This document shows positions 1-7,678 of a stretch of 64,000 nucleotides of DNA, piece by piece. The position numbers and the translations under genes are program-made. The stretch is from Crossiella equi (GTDB lineage Bacteria > Actinomycetota > Actinomycetes > Mycobacteriales > Pseudonocardiaceae), in assembly GCF_017876755.1 (NCBI RefSeq), contig NZ_JAGIOO010000001.1:3457786-3521785 (forward strand). Reading direction: 5' to 3'. The notes beneath the pieces are model-generated. The model ran no database searches. It saw nothing but the letters and a program-made list of their open reading frames with translations, and was not told the origin of the DNA. Positions within the stretch are counted from its first letter, which is position 1; every line of letters begins with the position of its first letter.

Positions 1-380
1 CAGCAGGCGACCGTGTTCTCCCACGTGTGCTGCCCGCCCTTGCTGCGCGGGACCACGTGGTCGATGGTCTCGGCGCGCGCGGCGCAGTAGGCGCAGCGGA
101 AGCGGTCGCGGTGCATGAGCGCGGCGCGGGTGAGCGGGATGCGGCCCCGGTAGGGGACCCGGATGAAGGTGCTCAACCTGATCACCGAGGGCACCGCGAC
201 GGTCTCGGTGGCCGAGTGGACCTCCAGACCCGCCGCGTCTCCGTGCACGATTTCCGCTTTGCCGCAGACTAGAAGTACGATCGCCCGGCGCACCGGCAGA
301 GCCGTCAGCGGCTCGAAGGTGGCGTTGAGCAACAGCACACGGCGTCTGCTCCAGCCAGGGGTTGTTTCGCTAGGGGCCAC
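1..380 (-). CDS. HNH endonuclease family protein (3' part off the left edge)
   Basis: N-terminal 126 codons of an HNH-family nuclease; the gene continues beyond base 1. The visible protein opens with a short beta-rich segment (VLLLNATFEPL) typical of small actinobacterial HNH proteins. It ends in the nuclease core: the first metal-binding pair RCAYC, then TIDHVVPRSKGG with the Asp-His pair of the beta-beta-alpha-metal fold, and WENTVACC where the second Cys pair lies. The distal catalytic His/Asn would be outside the window. GTG at 380 is the best in-frame start; no strong ribosome site is seen. A loose dyad (TTCCTG/CAGGAA, 387-406) lies just upstream. Members of this family are nicking or double-strand endonucleases; this one's substrate is unknown. 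The gene heads the block syntenic with M. tuberculosis Rv2469c-Rv2478c. Confidence 0.85.
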   Translation of the reverse strand, partial: MAPSETTPGWSRRRVLLLNATFEPLTALPVRRAIVLLVCGKAEIVHGDAAGLEVHSATETVAVPSVIRLSTFIRVPYRGRIPLTRAALMHRDRFRCAYCAARAETIDHVVPRSKGGQHTWENTVAC

Positions 381-646
381 GCGCGGTTCCTGCGCAGGTA
401 CAGGAATGCACGCGGCCAAGGCCGGCGGGACCCCGTTCGCGGACGAACGGACCCGCGGCGTCTGCCCACCGGCTACGCCGATGGGAGTCGGTTGTCGGTC
501 GGGCACGCGACCACCTCCACCGGATCACCTGTAGTCGACCACACAATGCGCGGTTCGCGCACCTGTGATCTGTAACGTGTCGGGCAGGCTCGCCCGAATC
601 TACGGTGAACGCGTGGCCAACCACTGGGATGACGGGTCCGCATCGG

Positions 647-652
647 TACTGT
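647..652 (+). promoter_or_regulatory. -10 hexamer of a probable leaderless promoter
   Basis: TACTGT fits the actinobacterial TANNNT -10 motif and is followed by 7 bases and then the GTG start at 660. No Shine-Dalgarno sequence lies between them, so the prolyl oligopeptidase mRNA probably begins at or next to its start codon. No clear -35 box is seen. Confidence 0.45.
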
Positions 653-659
653 TCCGATC

Positions 660-2762
660 GTGACCGAGCAGCTCAACGCGCCCTTCGCCTACCCGCCCGC
701 CGAGCGCCTCGACCTGGTCGAGCAGCTGCACGGACATCAAGTCGCCGACCCGTACCGCTGGCTCGAGGACGCCGCCGACGAGCGCACCACGTCGTGGTCG
801 CTCGCGCAGGACGCGCTGGCCAGGCCCCTGCTGGACGCGCTGCCCGGGCGCGAGGCCATCGCCGACCGGGTCAGCACGCTGCTCCAGTCGGGCTCGGTGT
901 CCGCGCCGTTCTGGCGCAACGGGCGCGCCTTCTTCACCCGCCGCCTGCCCGGGCAGGAGCACGCGGTGCTGCACGTCCGCGAGGCCGACGGCTCGGAGCG
1001 GGCGCTGCTGGACGTGGCGTCGATGGACCCCTCCGGCCTGACCACCCTCGACTACTGGGTGCCGAGCCTGGAGGGCGACAAGCTCGCCTACCTGCTGTCC
1101 ACCGGCGGTGACGAGGAGTCGCAGCTGCACATCGTGGACGTGGCCACCGGCACGCTGCTGGACGGGCCGATCGACCGCGCGCGCAACTCGCCGGTGGCCT
1201 GGCTGCCGGGCGGCGAGGAGCTGTTCTACGTGCGCAGGCTGGCCCCGGACGCGGTGCCCGAGGGCGAGGAGCTGTTCCACCGGCGGGTGTGGCGGCACCG
1301 CGTGGGCGCGGACCCCTCGGTCGACGAGCTGGTGCACGGCGAGGGCCTGGACAAGACCAACTACTACGGCGTGCGGGTCTCCGCGGACGGGCGCTGGCTG
1401 GTGGTCGACGCGACGCCGGGCACCGCGCCGAAGGAGTCGGTGTGGATCGCCGACCTGGCCGGGGACGGCAAGCTGCGGCAGATCATGAGCGAGGTGGACA
1501 GCGCGTACTGCACCGCGTGGGTGGAGCGCGACGGCAGGCTGTACCTGCTGACCACGCTGGGCTCGCCGCGCTGGCGCCTGTGCGTGGCCGACCCGGCCGA
1601 GCCGGGCCAGGAGCACTGGCGCGAGCTGGTCGCCGAGGACGAGGGCTCGGTGCTGGAGACGGCGCGCTGGCTGGCCGGGCGCCTGGTGGTGCTGCGCAGC
1701 CGCCACGCGGTCTCCGAGGTGCACCTGCACGACCCGGCCACGGGTGAGCACCTGTCGGAGATCCCGTTGCCGGGCACGGGAACCATCCACGGCCTGTCCA
1801 CAGTGGACAGCCTCACCACGGTGGACACCGACGTGCTGTGGCTGGGCTGGGCGGATTTCACCAGCCCGTCGAGCGTGCACCGCCACCAGCTGTCCACCGG
1901 CGTGACCGAGCTGGTCGAGTCGGCACCGGGCACGGTGACCGTGCCGGAGGTGCACACCCGGCAGGTGGCGTACACGAGCAAGGACGGCACCACGGTCCGC
2001 ATGTTCGTGCTCTCCCCCACCGCCACCCCGGACCGCCCGCGCCCGACCCTGCTGGGCGGCTACGGCGGCTTCTCCATCAGCTACTCCCCCTCCTACAGCG
2101 CCTCGGCGCTGGCCTGGGTCGAGGCGGGCGGCGTCTACGCGCTGGCCTCCCTGCGGGGCGGCGGCGAGGAGGGTGAGGACTGGCACCAGGGCGGCATGCG
2201 GGCCAACAAGCAGAACACCTTCGACGACTTCCACGCCGCGGCCGAACACCTCATCGCCGAGGGCTGGACCACCAGCCCCCAGCTCGCGGTCCAGGGCGGC
2301 TCCAACGGCGGCCTGCTGATGGGCGCGGCCCTGACCCAGCGCCCGGACCTCTACCGCGTGGTCGTGTGCAGCGCCCCCCTGCTGGACATGGTCCGCTACG
2401 AGGAGTTCCTGATCGGCCGCATCTGGAACGACGAGTACGGCACGGCCGCCGACCCGGCCGAGCTCGAATGGCTGCTTTCCTACTCCCCGTACCACCACGT
2501 CCGCCCGGGCACCGAGTACCCGGCGGTCCTGTTCACCGTCTTCGAGTCCGACTCCCGGGTGGACCCGTGCCACGCGCGCAAGATGTGCGCGGCCCTGCAG
2601 GCGGCCACCGCCAGCCCGACCGAGACCCACCCCGTGCTGTTCCGCCGGGAGACCGACGTGGGCCACAGCACCCGCTCGATCTCCCGCACGGTGTCCCTGA
2701 CCACGGACACACTGTCCTTCCTGGCCAGTCGCACGGGCCTGGTGTTCGGCGACCGCGCCTGA
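660..2762 (+). CDS. prolyl oligopeptidase family serine peptidase (S9A)
   Basis: Serine peptidase that cleaves short peptides, usually after proline, in the cytoplasm. The 700-residue length matches S9A enzymes. Residues 1 to about 400 form the beta-propeller that filters substrates by size, and the rest is an alpha/beta-hydrolase domain. Catalytic residues are readable: Ser548 in GGSNGGLLMG, Asp631 in ESDSRVDP, His669 in VGHSTRS. Motifs LLGGYGGF and LRGGGEEGEDWHQGG before the nucleophile are typical of the family. There is no signal peptide. GTG 660 is used because a -10-like TACTGT sits 7 bases upstream and the next in-frame starts would cut into the propeller. It stands alone, with a strong terminator hairpin behind it. 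Oligopeptidase B-like specificity for basic residues cannot be excluded by eye. Confidence 0.93.
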   Translation: MTEQLNAPFAYPPAERLDLVEQLHGHQVADPYRWLEDAADERTTSWSLAQDALARPLLDALPGREAIADRVSTLLQSGSVSAPFWRNGRAFFTRRLPGQEHAVLHVREADGSERALLDVASMDPSGLTTLDYWVPSLEGDKLAYLLSTGGDEESQLHIVDVATGTLLDGPIDRARNSPVAWLPGGEELFYVRRLAPDAVPEGEELFHRRVWRHRVGADPSVDELVHGEGLDKTNYYGVRVSADGRWLVVDATPGTAPKESVWIADLAGDGKLRQIMSEVDSAYCTAWVERDGRLYLLTTLGSPRWRLCVADPAEPGQEHWRELVAEDEGSVLETARWLAGRLVVLRSRHAVSEVHLHDPATGEHLSEIPLPGTGTIHGLSTVDSLTTVDTDVLWLGWADFTSPSSVHRHQLSTGVTELVESAPGTVTVPEVHTRQVAYTSKDGTTVRMFVLSPTATPDRPRPTLLGGYGGFSISYSPSYSASALAWVEAGGVYALASLRGGGEEGEDWHQGGMRANKQNTFDDFHAAAEHLIAEGWTTSPQLAVQGGSNGGLLMGAALTQRPDLYRVVVCSAPLLDMVRYEEFLIGRIWNDEYGTAADPAELEWLLSYSPYHHVRPGTEYPAVLFTVFESDSRVDPCHARKMCAALQAATASPTETHPVLFRRETDVGHSTRSISRTVSLTTDTLSFLASRTGLVFGDRA

Positions 2763-2768
2763 GCCGAG

Positions 2769-2803
2769 GGCTGGGGACCGTCCGATCGACACGGTCCCCA
2801 GCC
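2769..2803 (+). terminator. rho-independent-type hairpin after the prolyl oligopeptidase gene
   Basis: A perfect 12-bp stem (2769-2780 pairs with 2792-2803, arm GGCTGGGGACCG) with an 11-base loop begins 6 bases after the stop codon. It has no long T-run, as is usual in actinobacteria. Confidence 0.75.
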
Positions 2804-2997
2804 CCGCTGTGTGACGGGCTCCACTTCCGCGTCATACCCGGGACCCCGCTGCGTCATCACCAATGACACCGAGTGACCACCCGGCGGCAACCGGCCACTG
2901 AACTGGCCCGAGAACCTCCGGGAACCCGCCCTGCGGTGTCGGCGTCGAACGATACGATGCGAGATGGCATCGATCGCAGTTACTGGGAGGGTGTGAC

Positions 2998-3405
2998 ATG
3001 CCACCACGGGATCCTGACGCGGATATCTCGCCGGGTGATGCGAAGATCAACCAGCATCACGCCACGGACTACTCGTCCGCGAAGACGGGTGGCAAGTTCA
3101 AGGTCGACAAGGCAGCGGCACAGCAGGCCATCAACGGCCTGACCGCAGCCCTCGAGGACCTCCGAACTCTGGACCGCGAAGCCAACTCGTTGCGCACGCT
3201 CGCGCCTCCTGGCGGCGACCCGTTCACCCGACATGCCGTTCAAGAGATCGCCCGGCGGGCGACCAACGAGGACGGTTGTCACGGCAAAGCCAACGCTGAG
3301 TACCGCAAGGCGATCTTGAACATGATCGACAACCTCACGGCGGCCATGCAGGGCTACGCCAGCGTGGAAGAGATGAACCGCAACATTGGAGGCAAGAGCT
3401 CGTGA
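2998..3405 (+). CDS. small helical PE-like/ESX-associated protein
   Basis: A 135-residue protein without a signal peptide, predicted as a helical hairpin and heading a four-gene type VII-secretion-associated cassette. I do not recognise a named family with certainty. The case for a PE-like substrate is its size, the two long amphipathic helices (about residues 40-75 and 80-125), a YASVE segment near the C terminus that fits the YxxxD/E secretion signal, and an operon with a PPE-like gene and an espG gene. GGGAGGG lies about 7 bases before ATG 2998, a strong ribosome site. The downstream lipoprotein gene overlaps its stop codon by 4 bases (GTGA), so the two are translationally coupled. The protein would be expected to pair with the PPE-like product and be delivered by an ESX system encoded elsewhere. 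Confidence 0.6.
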   Translation: MPPRDPDADISPGDAKINQHHATDYSSAKTGGKFKVDKAAAQQAINGLTAALEDLRTLDREANSLRTLAPPGGDPFTRHAVQEIARRATNEDGCHGKANAEYRKAILNMIDNLTAAMQGYASVEEMNRNIGGKSS

Positions 3406-4013
3406 GTTCCGTTGTCCGGACGACGTTGGTGGCCGGTCTCGCGTTGGTCACAGTTGCCGCCTGTTCCGGTGGCAACGGTGGTGGCCAGCAGACCGCGACA
3501 GGGAGTGCCGCCCCGTCGTCCACCACCGCCACGACGAACCTTGCCCCCACCGTGGACACCCCACTCGCGCTGGACAGCTACGCGAGCAAGCCCTGCGAGC
3601 TCCTCAAGCCTGCCCAGTTGTCGGCCTTCGGCCAGTTCCAGCCGGCCAAGCAGCTGCCGGAATCCAAGCTCGGCCCGGAATGCGGCTGGAACCCGCCGCA
3701 GGCCCGGGGCGTTGCCTTGGTGATCACCGTGAACACGAAGAGCGGTGGCCTGGAAGACAACTACCGGAACAAGAACACGTACCCGTTCTTCGCGCCGGCG
3801 GACAAGATCGCCGGTTACCCCGCCGTCAACACCAATGAGCGCGACAACATCGACTCCGGGGACTGCTACCAGTACGTCGGCGTTTCCAACACGCGGACCT
3901 TCCGCATGTCCGTTTATGTCCAGGACGAGCGGCACCCGCAGTACAAGACCCCCTGCGCCCTGGCGTCGCAGGTCTCCGCTGAGGTGATCAAGACCCTGCA
4001 AGGGGGTGGCTGA
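3402..4013 (+). CDS. DUF3558-type secreted lipoprotein
   Basis: A 203-residue lipoprotein. Residues 1-20 form a signal peptide ending in a lipobox (VAAC, Cys at about residue 21), followed by a Gly/Ser/Thr-rich linker to about residue 55. The rest is a compact domain opening with PCELLKPAQLSAFG, the characteristic start of DUF3558, and containing a Cys pair typical of this family. Such proteins are anchored on the outer face of the membrane in actinomycetes; their function is unknown, although many sit next to ESX/EspG genes as here. GTG 3402 overlaps the previous stop (GTGA) and has GGAGG about 10 bases upstream. The next gene begins 2 bases after its stop, so it belongs to the same operon. 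Confidence 0.85.
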   Translation: MSSVVRTTLVAGLALVTVAACSGGNGGGQQTATGSAAPSSTTATTNLAPTVDTPLALDSYASKPCELLKPAQLSAFGQFQPAKQLPESKLGPECGWNPPQARGVALVITVNTKSGGLEDNYRNKNTYPFFAPADKIAGYPAVNTNERDNIDSGDCYQYVGVSNTRTFRMSVYVQDERHPQYKTPCALASQVSAEVIKTLQGGG

Positions 4014-4015
4014 GC

Positions 4016-5236
4016 ATGGCTCCCAGAGACCGCTGCACCTACCGACCGGAGTCCTACGACGGCGCTGAGGTCTACAAGTGGTTCCACGGCGAGAACGTCA
4101 AGGGACCCGAGTCCACCACGGACGAGAACTACCGCAAGTGGCAAGAACTCGGGACGAAGTACCTCGACGTCGGTACGAAGGTGGAGAACGCCCTCAAAGC
4201 GGGCAAGGTCGCGTGGGAGGGCCGGGCGGCCGACCAGGCGCAGACCGTGGCTTCGCCGTTGGCCGCGTGGGCGCATGCCGCGTACGACGTGTGCAACAAG
4301 ATGGCCAACGAGGTCGCCTCGCAGAGTGGCGCCTGGCGGGAAACCCGGGACTCGGTCGAGAACCCGCCTAACCCCGGCGAGAAGCCACTGCTGAACGACT
4401 GGGCGTTGTGGGACACCGACTACGACGAGGAAAAGGCCAAGCAGGACGCGGCCAACAACAAGAACAACGGCATCATCAAGACCTACGCGGACCAGACCGA
4501 CTCCAACCTGCGGGCCATGCCGGAGTTCATCCCGCCGCCGCCCATCCAGATGGACAACGGCAACGACAACCCCGGCGCGGTTGACCCCGGCGGACGTGGC
4601 ACCGGGAACCCCGGCAGCGTCGGCGGCAACACCGGCAGTGGGCACGGGAGCCAGTTCGGTGGGATCAGCGGGCCCGGGGGCAGCCAGGGGCGGCCAGTGC
4701 CGCAGTTGCCGCCGCCGAACATCGGGGTGCCGGTTGACCAGGTGAATCCGAACCTGGTCACGCCGCCTGTGCAGCCGCCGCCCAACATCGGGGTGCCCAC
4801 TCCTGGGCCGCCGCCCAATCCCGGGCTGCCCGGGAACCCCGGTTTTCCCGGGGGGATGCCTCCGTTGGGCATGCCCGGCGGGGGTGGGCCCGGTGGTGGC
4901 GGTGGTGGCCGCATGGGTGGTGGCGGCGGGGGCTTCGGGCCTCGTGGTGGTTTCGGGCCCGGTGGGGCCGGCGGGTCCGGGTTCGGGCCCAGCGGGTCTG
5001 CCGGGGTCGGGGCTGACGGGCACGGGCCCGGTGGGCGGCCCGGTGCCGCCGGTGCCGCCGGACGGCCCGGGGCCGGTGGGCCCATGGGCGGCGGGGCCGG
5101 TGGGGCCCGCGGCGGCGGCGACGAGGACAAGGAACACAAGCGGCCCAGCTACCTGGTGGAGTCCGATGACATCTGGGGCGACAACACGCTCGTCGCCCCG
5201 CCCGTCATCGGGGAGACGCCGCCCGGGTACCGCTGA
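4016..5236 (+). CDS. PPE-like WXG-fold protein with Gly/Pro-rich tail
   Basis: A 406-residue protein. The first 170 or so residues are helical and contain WEG at the turn of a helical hairpin (VAWEGRAADQA), as in WXG100/PPE proteins. Residues 180-365 are low complexity, first Pro/Asn/Gly and then almost pure Gly/Pro with repeated GFGPGG-like units. The C terminus returns to normal composition (KRPSYLVESDDIWGD...APPVIGE), a tail I have seen in PPE-like proteins of Pseudonocardiaceae. There is no Sec signal. It lies between the lipoprotein and EspG genes, with GGGGGTGG before ATG 4016. By analogy with PE/PPE/EspG trios it would be a secreted or surface substrate that binds the downstream EspG. 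The repetitive section is a likely site of length variation. Confidence 0.72.
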   Translation: MAPRDRCTYRPESYDGAEVYKWFHGENVKGPESTTDENYRKWQELGTKYLDVGTKVENALKAGKVAWEGRAADQAQTVASPLAAWAHAAYDVCNKMANEVASQSGAWRETRDSVENPPNPGEKPLLNDWALWDTDYDEEKAKQDAANNKNNGIIKTYADQTDSNLRAMPEFIPPPPIQMDNGNDNPGAVDPGGRGTGNPGSVGGNTGSGHGSQFGGISGPGGSQGRPVPQLPPPNIGVPVDQVNPNLVTPPVQPPPNIGVPTPGPPPNPGLPGNPGFPGGMPPLGMPGGGGPGGGGGGRMGGGGGGFGPRGGFGPGGAGGSGFGPSGSAGVGADGHGPGGRPGAAGAAGRPGAGGPMGGGAGGARGGGDEDKEHKRPSYLVESDDIWGDNTLVAPPVIGETPPGYR

Positions 5237-5265
5237 GCCCTCCGCACCAGGACCAGGAAGACACC

Positions 5266-6063
5266 GTGCTCCGATCACGCATCGCCATCTCGCTGCTGGC
5301 CTACGACGTCATCTGGCAGGCCGAAGGCCTCCAGGACAAGCACCTGGTGCTGGCCACGACCTCGCCCGGGCACACCGACGAGGAGCGGGCCGTGCTGGAA
5401 CAGCAGGCGTGGCGTGAGCTCGAGGGGCTGGGGCTGGCCCAGCGCGGCCGGCCCCACCCCGACCTGGTCGACACCATGCACCTGCTGGCCCGGCCCCAGC
5501 AGGAGTTCTACGGCTGGATCTCCGCGCCGGAGACCAAGCAGCGCGCGCCCCTGGTGGCCGCGTCCGGGCAGGACGCCGTGCTCGCCGAGATCCAGGGTGA
5601 CGTGCTGTCCCTGGAGCCGGTGCGGCCCACCGCGCTGGCCGAGGCGCTCGTGCGCACGCTGCCCGACCGGGCGCCCGCGCGCGGGCAGTCCTTCAACCTG
5701 CCCGCCGACGCCTTCGGCGAGCAGCCCCGCGGACGGCACTCGCGCGGGGCCGAGGAGGACAACGGCGGCGGCTTCCTCCAGTCCAGCGGCGGCAGCTCCG
5801 GCGGGGCCACGCCGCACCGGCTGCGCGAGCTGATGGCCAAGCCCCGGCTGGCCGCCGGGCAGCTGTTCACCGCCAGCCGGGACCGGCTCGGCGCGCGCCG
5901 CCGCTCGGCCGCCGGGCTCACCTTCTTCGACGTGGCCGAGGGCCGGTACATGGCGGCCAAGACCCCCGGGCCGGACGGCCAGGACTGGGTTTTCGTCGCC
6001 CCGGCCGACCCCCGCGCGATGGCGCAGAAGCTCACCGAGATGGCCTCCGGTCCGACCCGCTGA
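5266..6063 (+). CDS. EspG family ESX secretion chaperone
   Basis: A 265-residue cytosolic protein matching the EspG family, whose members bind PE/PPE pairs and keep them soluble for their ESX secretion machine. Visible signs are the opening LAYDVIWQAEGL with the DLVDTMHLLARP helix, the core LLEFYGW-like strand (EFYGWI), a central Ser/Gly-rich linker (about residues 150-180) and the C-terminal GLTFFDVAEGRY, which is typical of the family. GTG 5266 has AGGAAG 8 bases upstream. It lies 29 bases after the PPE-like gene, so it closes the four-gene operon. No eccB, eccC, eccD or mycP gene is in the window, so the partner secretion apparatus must be elsewhere. Confidence 0.87.
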   Translation: MLRSRIAISLLAYDVIWQAEGLQDKHLVLATTSPGHTDEERAVLEQQAWRELEGLGLAQRGRPHPDLVDTMHLLARPQQEFYGWISAPETKQRAPLVAASGQDAVLAEIQGDVLSLEPVRPTALAEALVRTLPDRAPARGQSFNLPADAFGEQPRGRHSRGAEEDNGGGFLQSSGGSSGGATPHRLRELMAKPRLAAGQLFTASRDRLGARRRSAAGLTFFDVAEGRYMAAKTPGPDGQDWVFVAPADPRAMAQKLTEMASGPTR

Positions 6064-6168
6064 CGGACGTGCACGGTCGCGGACGCGGTTTCCAGGTTTG
6101 CGGTTGCCCCGAACGGGGTATGCGAAGCGACACATCGGGCGCAGGGCAAGACCGCCGAGACCCGTCCG

Positions 6169-6174
6169 TAACAT
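6169..6174 (+). promoter_or_regulatory. -10 hexamer of a probable leaderless promoter
   Basis: TAACAT lies 6 bases before the GTG at 6181, with no ribosome binding site between. This fits a leaderless transcript for the mechanosensitive channel gene. Confidence 0.4.
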
Positions 6175-6180
6175 GGCCGT

Positions 6181-7188
6181 GTGCCGAATTTCGTCACTCG
6201 AGTTGGTGACCCGCTGCCCGACATCTCGACGCAGGAACCGCAGGAGTTCCTACTCAGCTCCGCGAAGTGGCTGGCGGACAACCCTTGGGTCATCACCAAG
6301 CCCATCAAGATCATCTTGGTCATGGTGGGCGCGTTCCTGCTGCGCTACCTGCTGCGGCGGATGATCGACAAGCTCACCGCGAACTCCGGGGCCGGGCGGG
6401 TGCCCGTGCTGCTGCGGCCACTGAAGGAGCGGGCACCGGAGGCGCTGCGGGCGGCGGGCGGACCGCTGCTGTCCGAGCGGCGGGTGCAGCGCGCCAAGAC
6501 CATCGGCTCCCTGTTGAAGTCGATCACCTCGATGCTGGTGTTCGGGATCGCGTTCCTGATGATCCTGGAGACCCTGACCATCGACATCACGCCGATCATC
6601 GCCTCGGCGGGCGTGCTGGGCGTGGCGATCGGGTTCGGCGCGCAGAACCTGATCAAGGACTTCCTGTCCGGCATCTTCATGATGCTGGAGGACCAGTACG
6701 GCGTGGGCGACGTGGTCGACCTCGGCCCGGCCACCGGCACCATCGAGACGGTCGGCCTGCGCGTGACCACGCTGCGTGATGTCAACGGCACGGTGTGGTA
6801 CGTGCGCAACGGTGAGGTGCTGCGGGTCGGCAACTCCAGCCAGGGCTTCGCGGTGGCCGTGGTCGACTTCCCCATCTCGCACAACGCCGACGTCGCCCGG
6901 GCCACCGAGATCATGGCCGAGGTGATCGGCGAGGCCGCCGCCGAGGCGCCGCTGGTGGAGGACGTGCTCGAGCCCCCGGAGGTGCTCGGCGTGGAGAAGG
7001 TCACCTCGGACACGGTGACCCTGCGCATGACGGTCAAGGTGCGCCCGGGCCGCCAGTGGGCGGTACAGCGCACGCTGCGGGCCAAGATCATGGCCGCCTA
7101 CGACGAGAACGGCATCGAGCCGCCCTACCCGAACGGCAGACCGAACGGTCCGGAGGTTCCCCCGGCCCCGCCCGTGACGAAGAGCTGA
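6181..7188 (+). CDS. small-conductance mechanosensitive ion channel (MscS family)
   Basis: A 335-residue membrane channel that opens under membrane tension and releases solutes during osmotic downshock. Hydrophobic segments at about residues 38-60 and 115-140 precede the pore-lining helix (about 140-165), which contains the Gly/Ala-rich MscS pore pattern GVLGVAIGFGAQNLIKDFLSG. The beta domain follows (EDQYGVGDVVDLG, then IETVGLRVTTLRDVNGTVWYVRNGE), then an alpha/beta C-terminal domain and a Pro-rich end. GTG 6181 is chosen because TAACAT sits 6 bases upstream and no ribosome site is present. The truncated haemoglobin gene starts about 20 bases downstream and may share the transcript. Confidence 0.93.
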   Translation: MPNFVTRVGDPLPDISTQEPQEFLLSSAKWLADNPWVITKPIKIILVMVGAFLLRYLLRRMIDKLTANSGAGRVPVLLRPLKERAPEALRAAGGPLLSERRVQRAKTIGSLLKSITSMLVFGIAFLMILETLTIDITPIIASAGVLGVAIGFGAQNLIKDFLSGIFMMLEDQYGVGDVVDLGPATGTIETVGLRVTTLRDVNGTVWYVRNGEVLRVGNSSQGFAVAVVDFPISHNADVARATEIMAEVIGEAAAEAPLVEDVLEPPEVLGVEKVTSDTVTLRMTVKVRPGRQWAVQRTLRAKIMAAYDENGIEPPYPNGRPNGPEVPPAPPVTKS

Positions 7189-7209
7189 GCTCGGGGGAGG
7201 ATGGACGAC

Positions 7210-7599
7210 GTGGGCACACCGGAGACGGAGACCTTCTACGACCTCGTCGGCGGCGAGCAGACCTTCCGGCGCATCGTCGGCCGCTTCTACGAGGAGGTCG
7301 CCAAGGACGAGATCCTGCGTCCGATGTACCCGGAGGAGGACCTCGGCCCCGCCGAGGAGCGGCTGCGGCTGTTCCTCATGCAGTACTGGGGCGGGCCGCA
7401 CACCTACTCCGACCAGCGCGGGCACCCTCGGCTGCGGATGCGGCACGTGCCGTTCACCATCGGTCCGCTGGCCCGCGACGCGTGGCTGCGCTGCATGCGG
7501 GTCGCGGTCGACGAGGCGGGCCTGCCGGAGGAGCGCCGCGAGCAGTTGTGGGCCTACTTCGAGATGGCCGCGAACAGCCTGGTGAACTCCTGGGTGTGA
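7210..7599 (+). CDS. glbO: group II truncated haemoglobin (GlbO type)
   Basis: A 129-residue haem protein close in length to M. tuberculosis GlbO (128). Expected haem-pocket residues are present: the FY pair of helix B (B9/B10), the CD1 Tyr in RPMYPEED, the proximal His79 in RMRHVPF, and the group II marker Trp92 (G8) in RDAWLRCM. These proteins bind O2 and NO and are linked to respiration or detoxification. ATG 7201 is also open, but GGGGGAGG abuts it directly and lies 9 bases before GTG 7210, which also gives the family length, so GTG 7210 is preferred. The alpha-glucosidase gene follows, as glbO-aglA do in mycobacteria. Confidence 0.92.
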   Translation: MGTPETETFYDLVGGEQTFRRIVGRFYEEVAKDEILRPMYPEEDLGPAEERLRLFLMQYWGGPHTYSDQRGHPRLRMRHVPFTIGPLARDAWLRCMRVAVDEAGLPEERREQLWAYFEMAANSLVNSWV

Positions 7600-7678
7600 C
7601 GTCCGTCGCGCCGAGCGGGGAATCACACATATCCGAACCTGGGTGATTCGTCGTACCCGGATGGCAGGATCAACGACC

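Noticed and set aside
4483-5139. Proline-rich frame on the minus strand opposite the PPE-like gene
   Set aside because: The complement of Gly codons (GGN) reads as Pro; the Gly-rich tail explains it fully.
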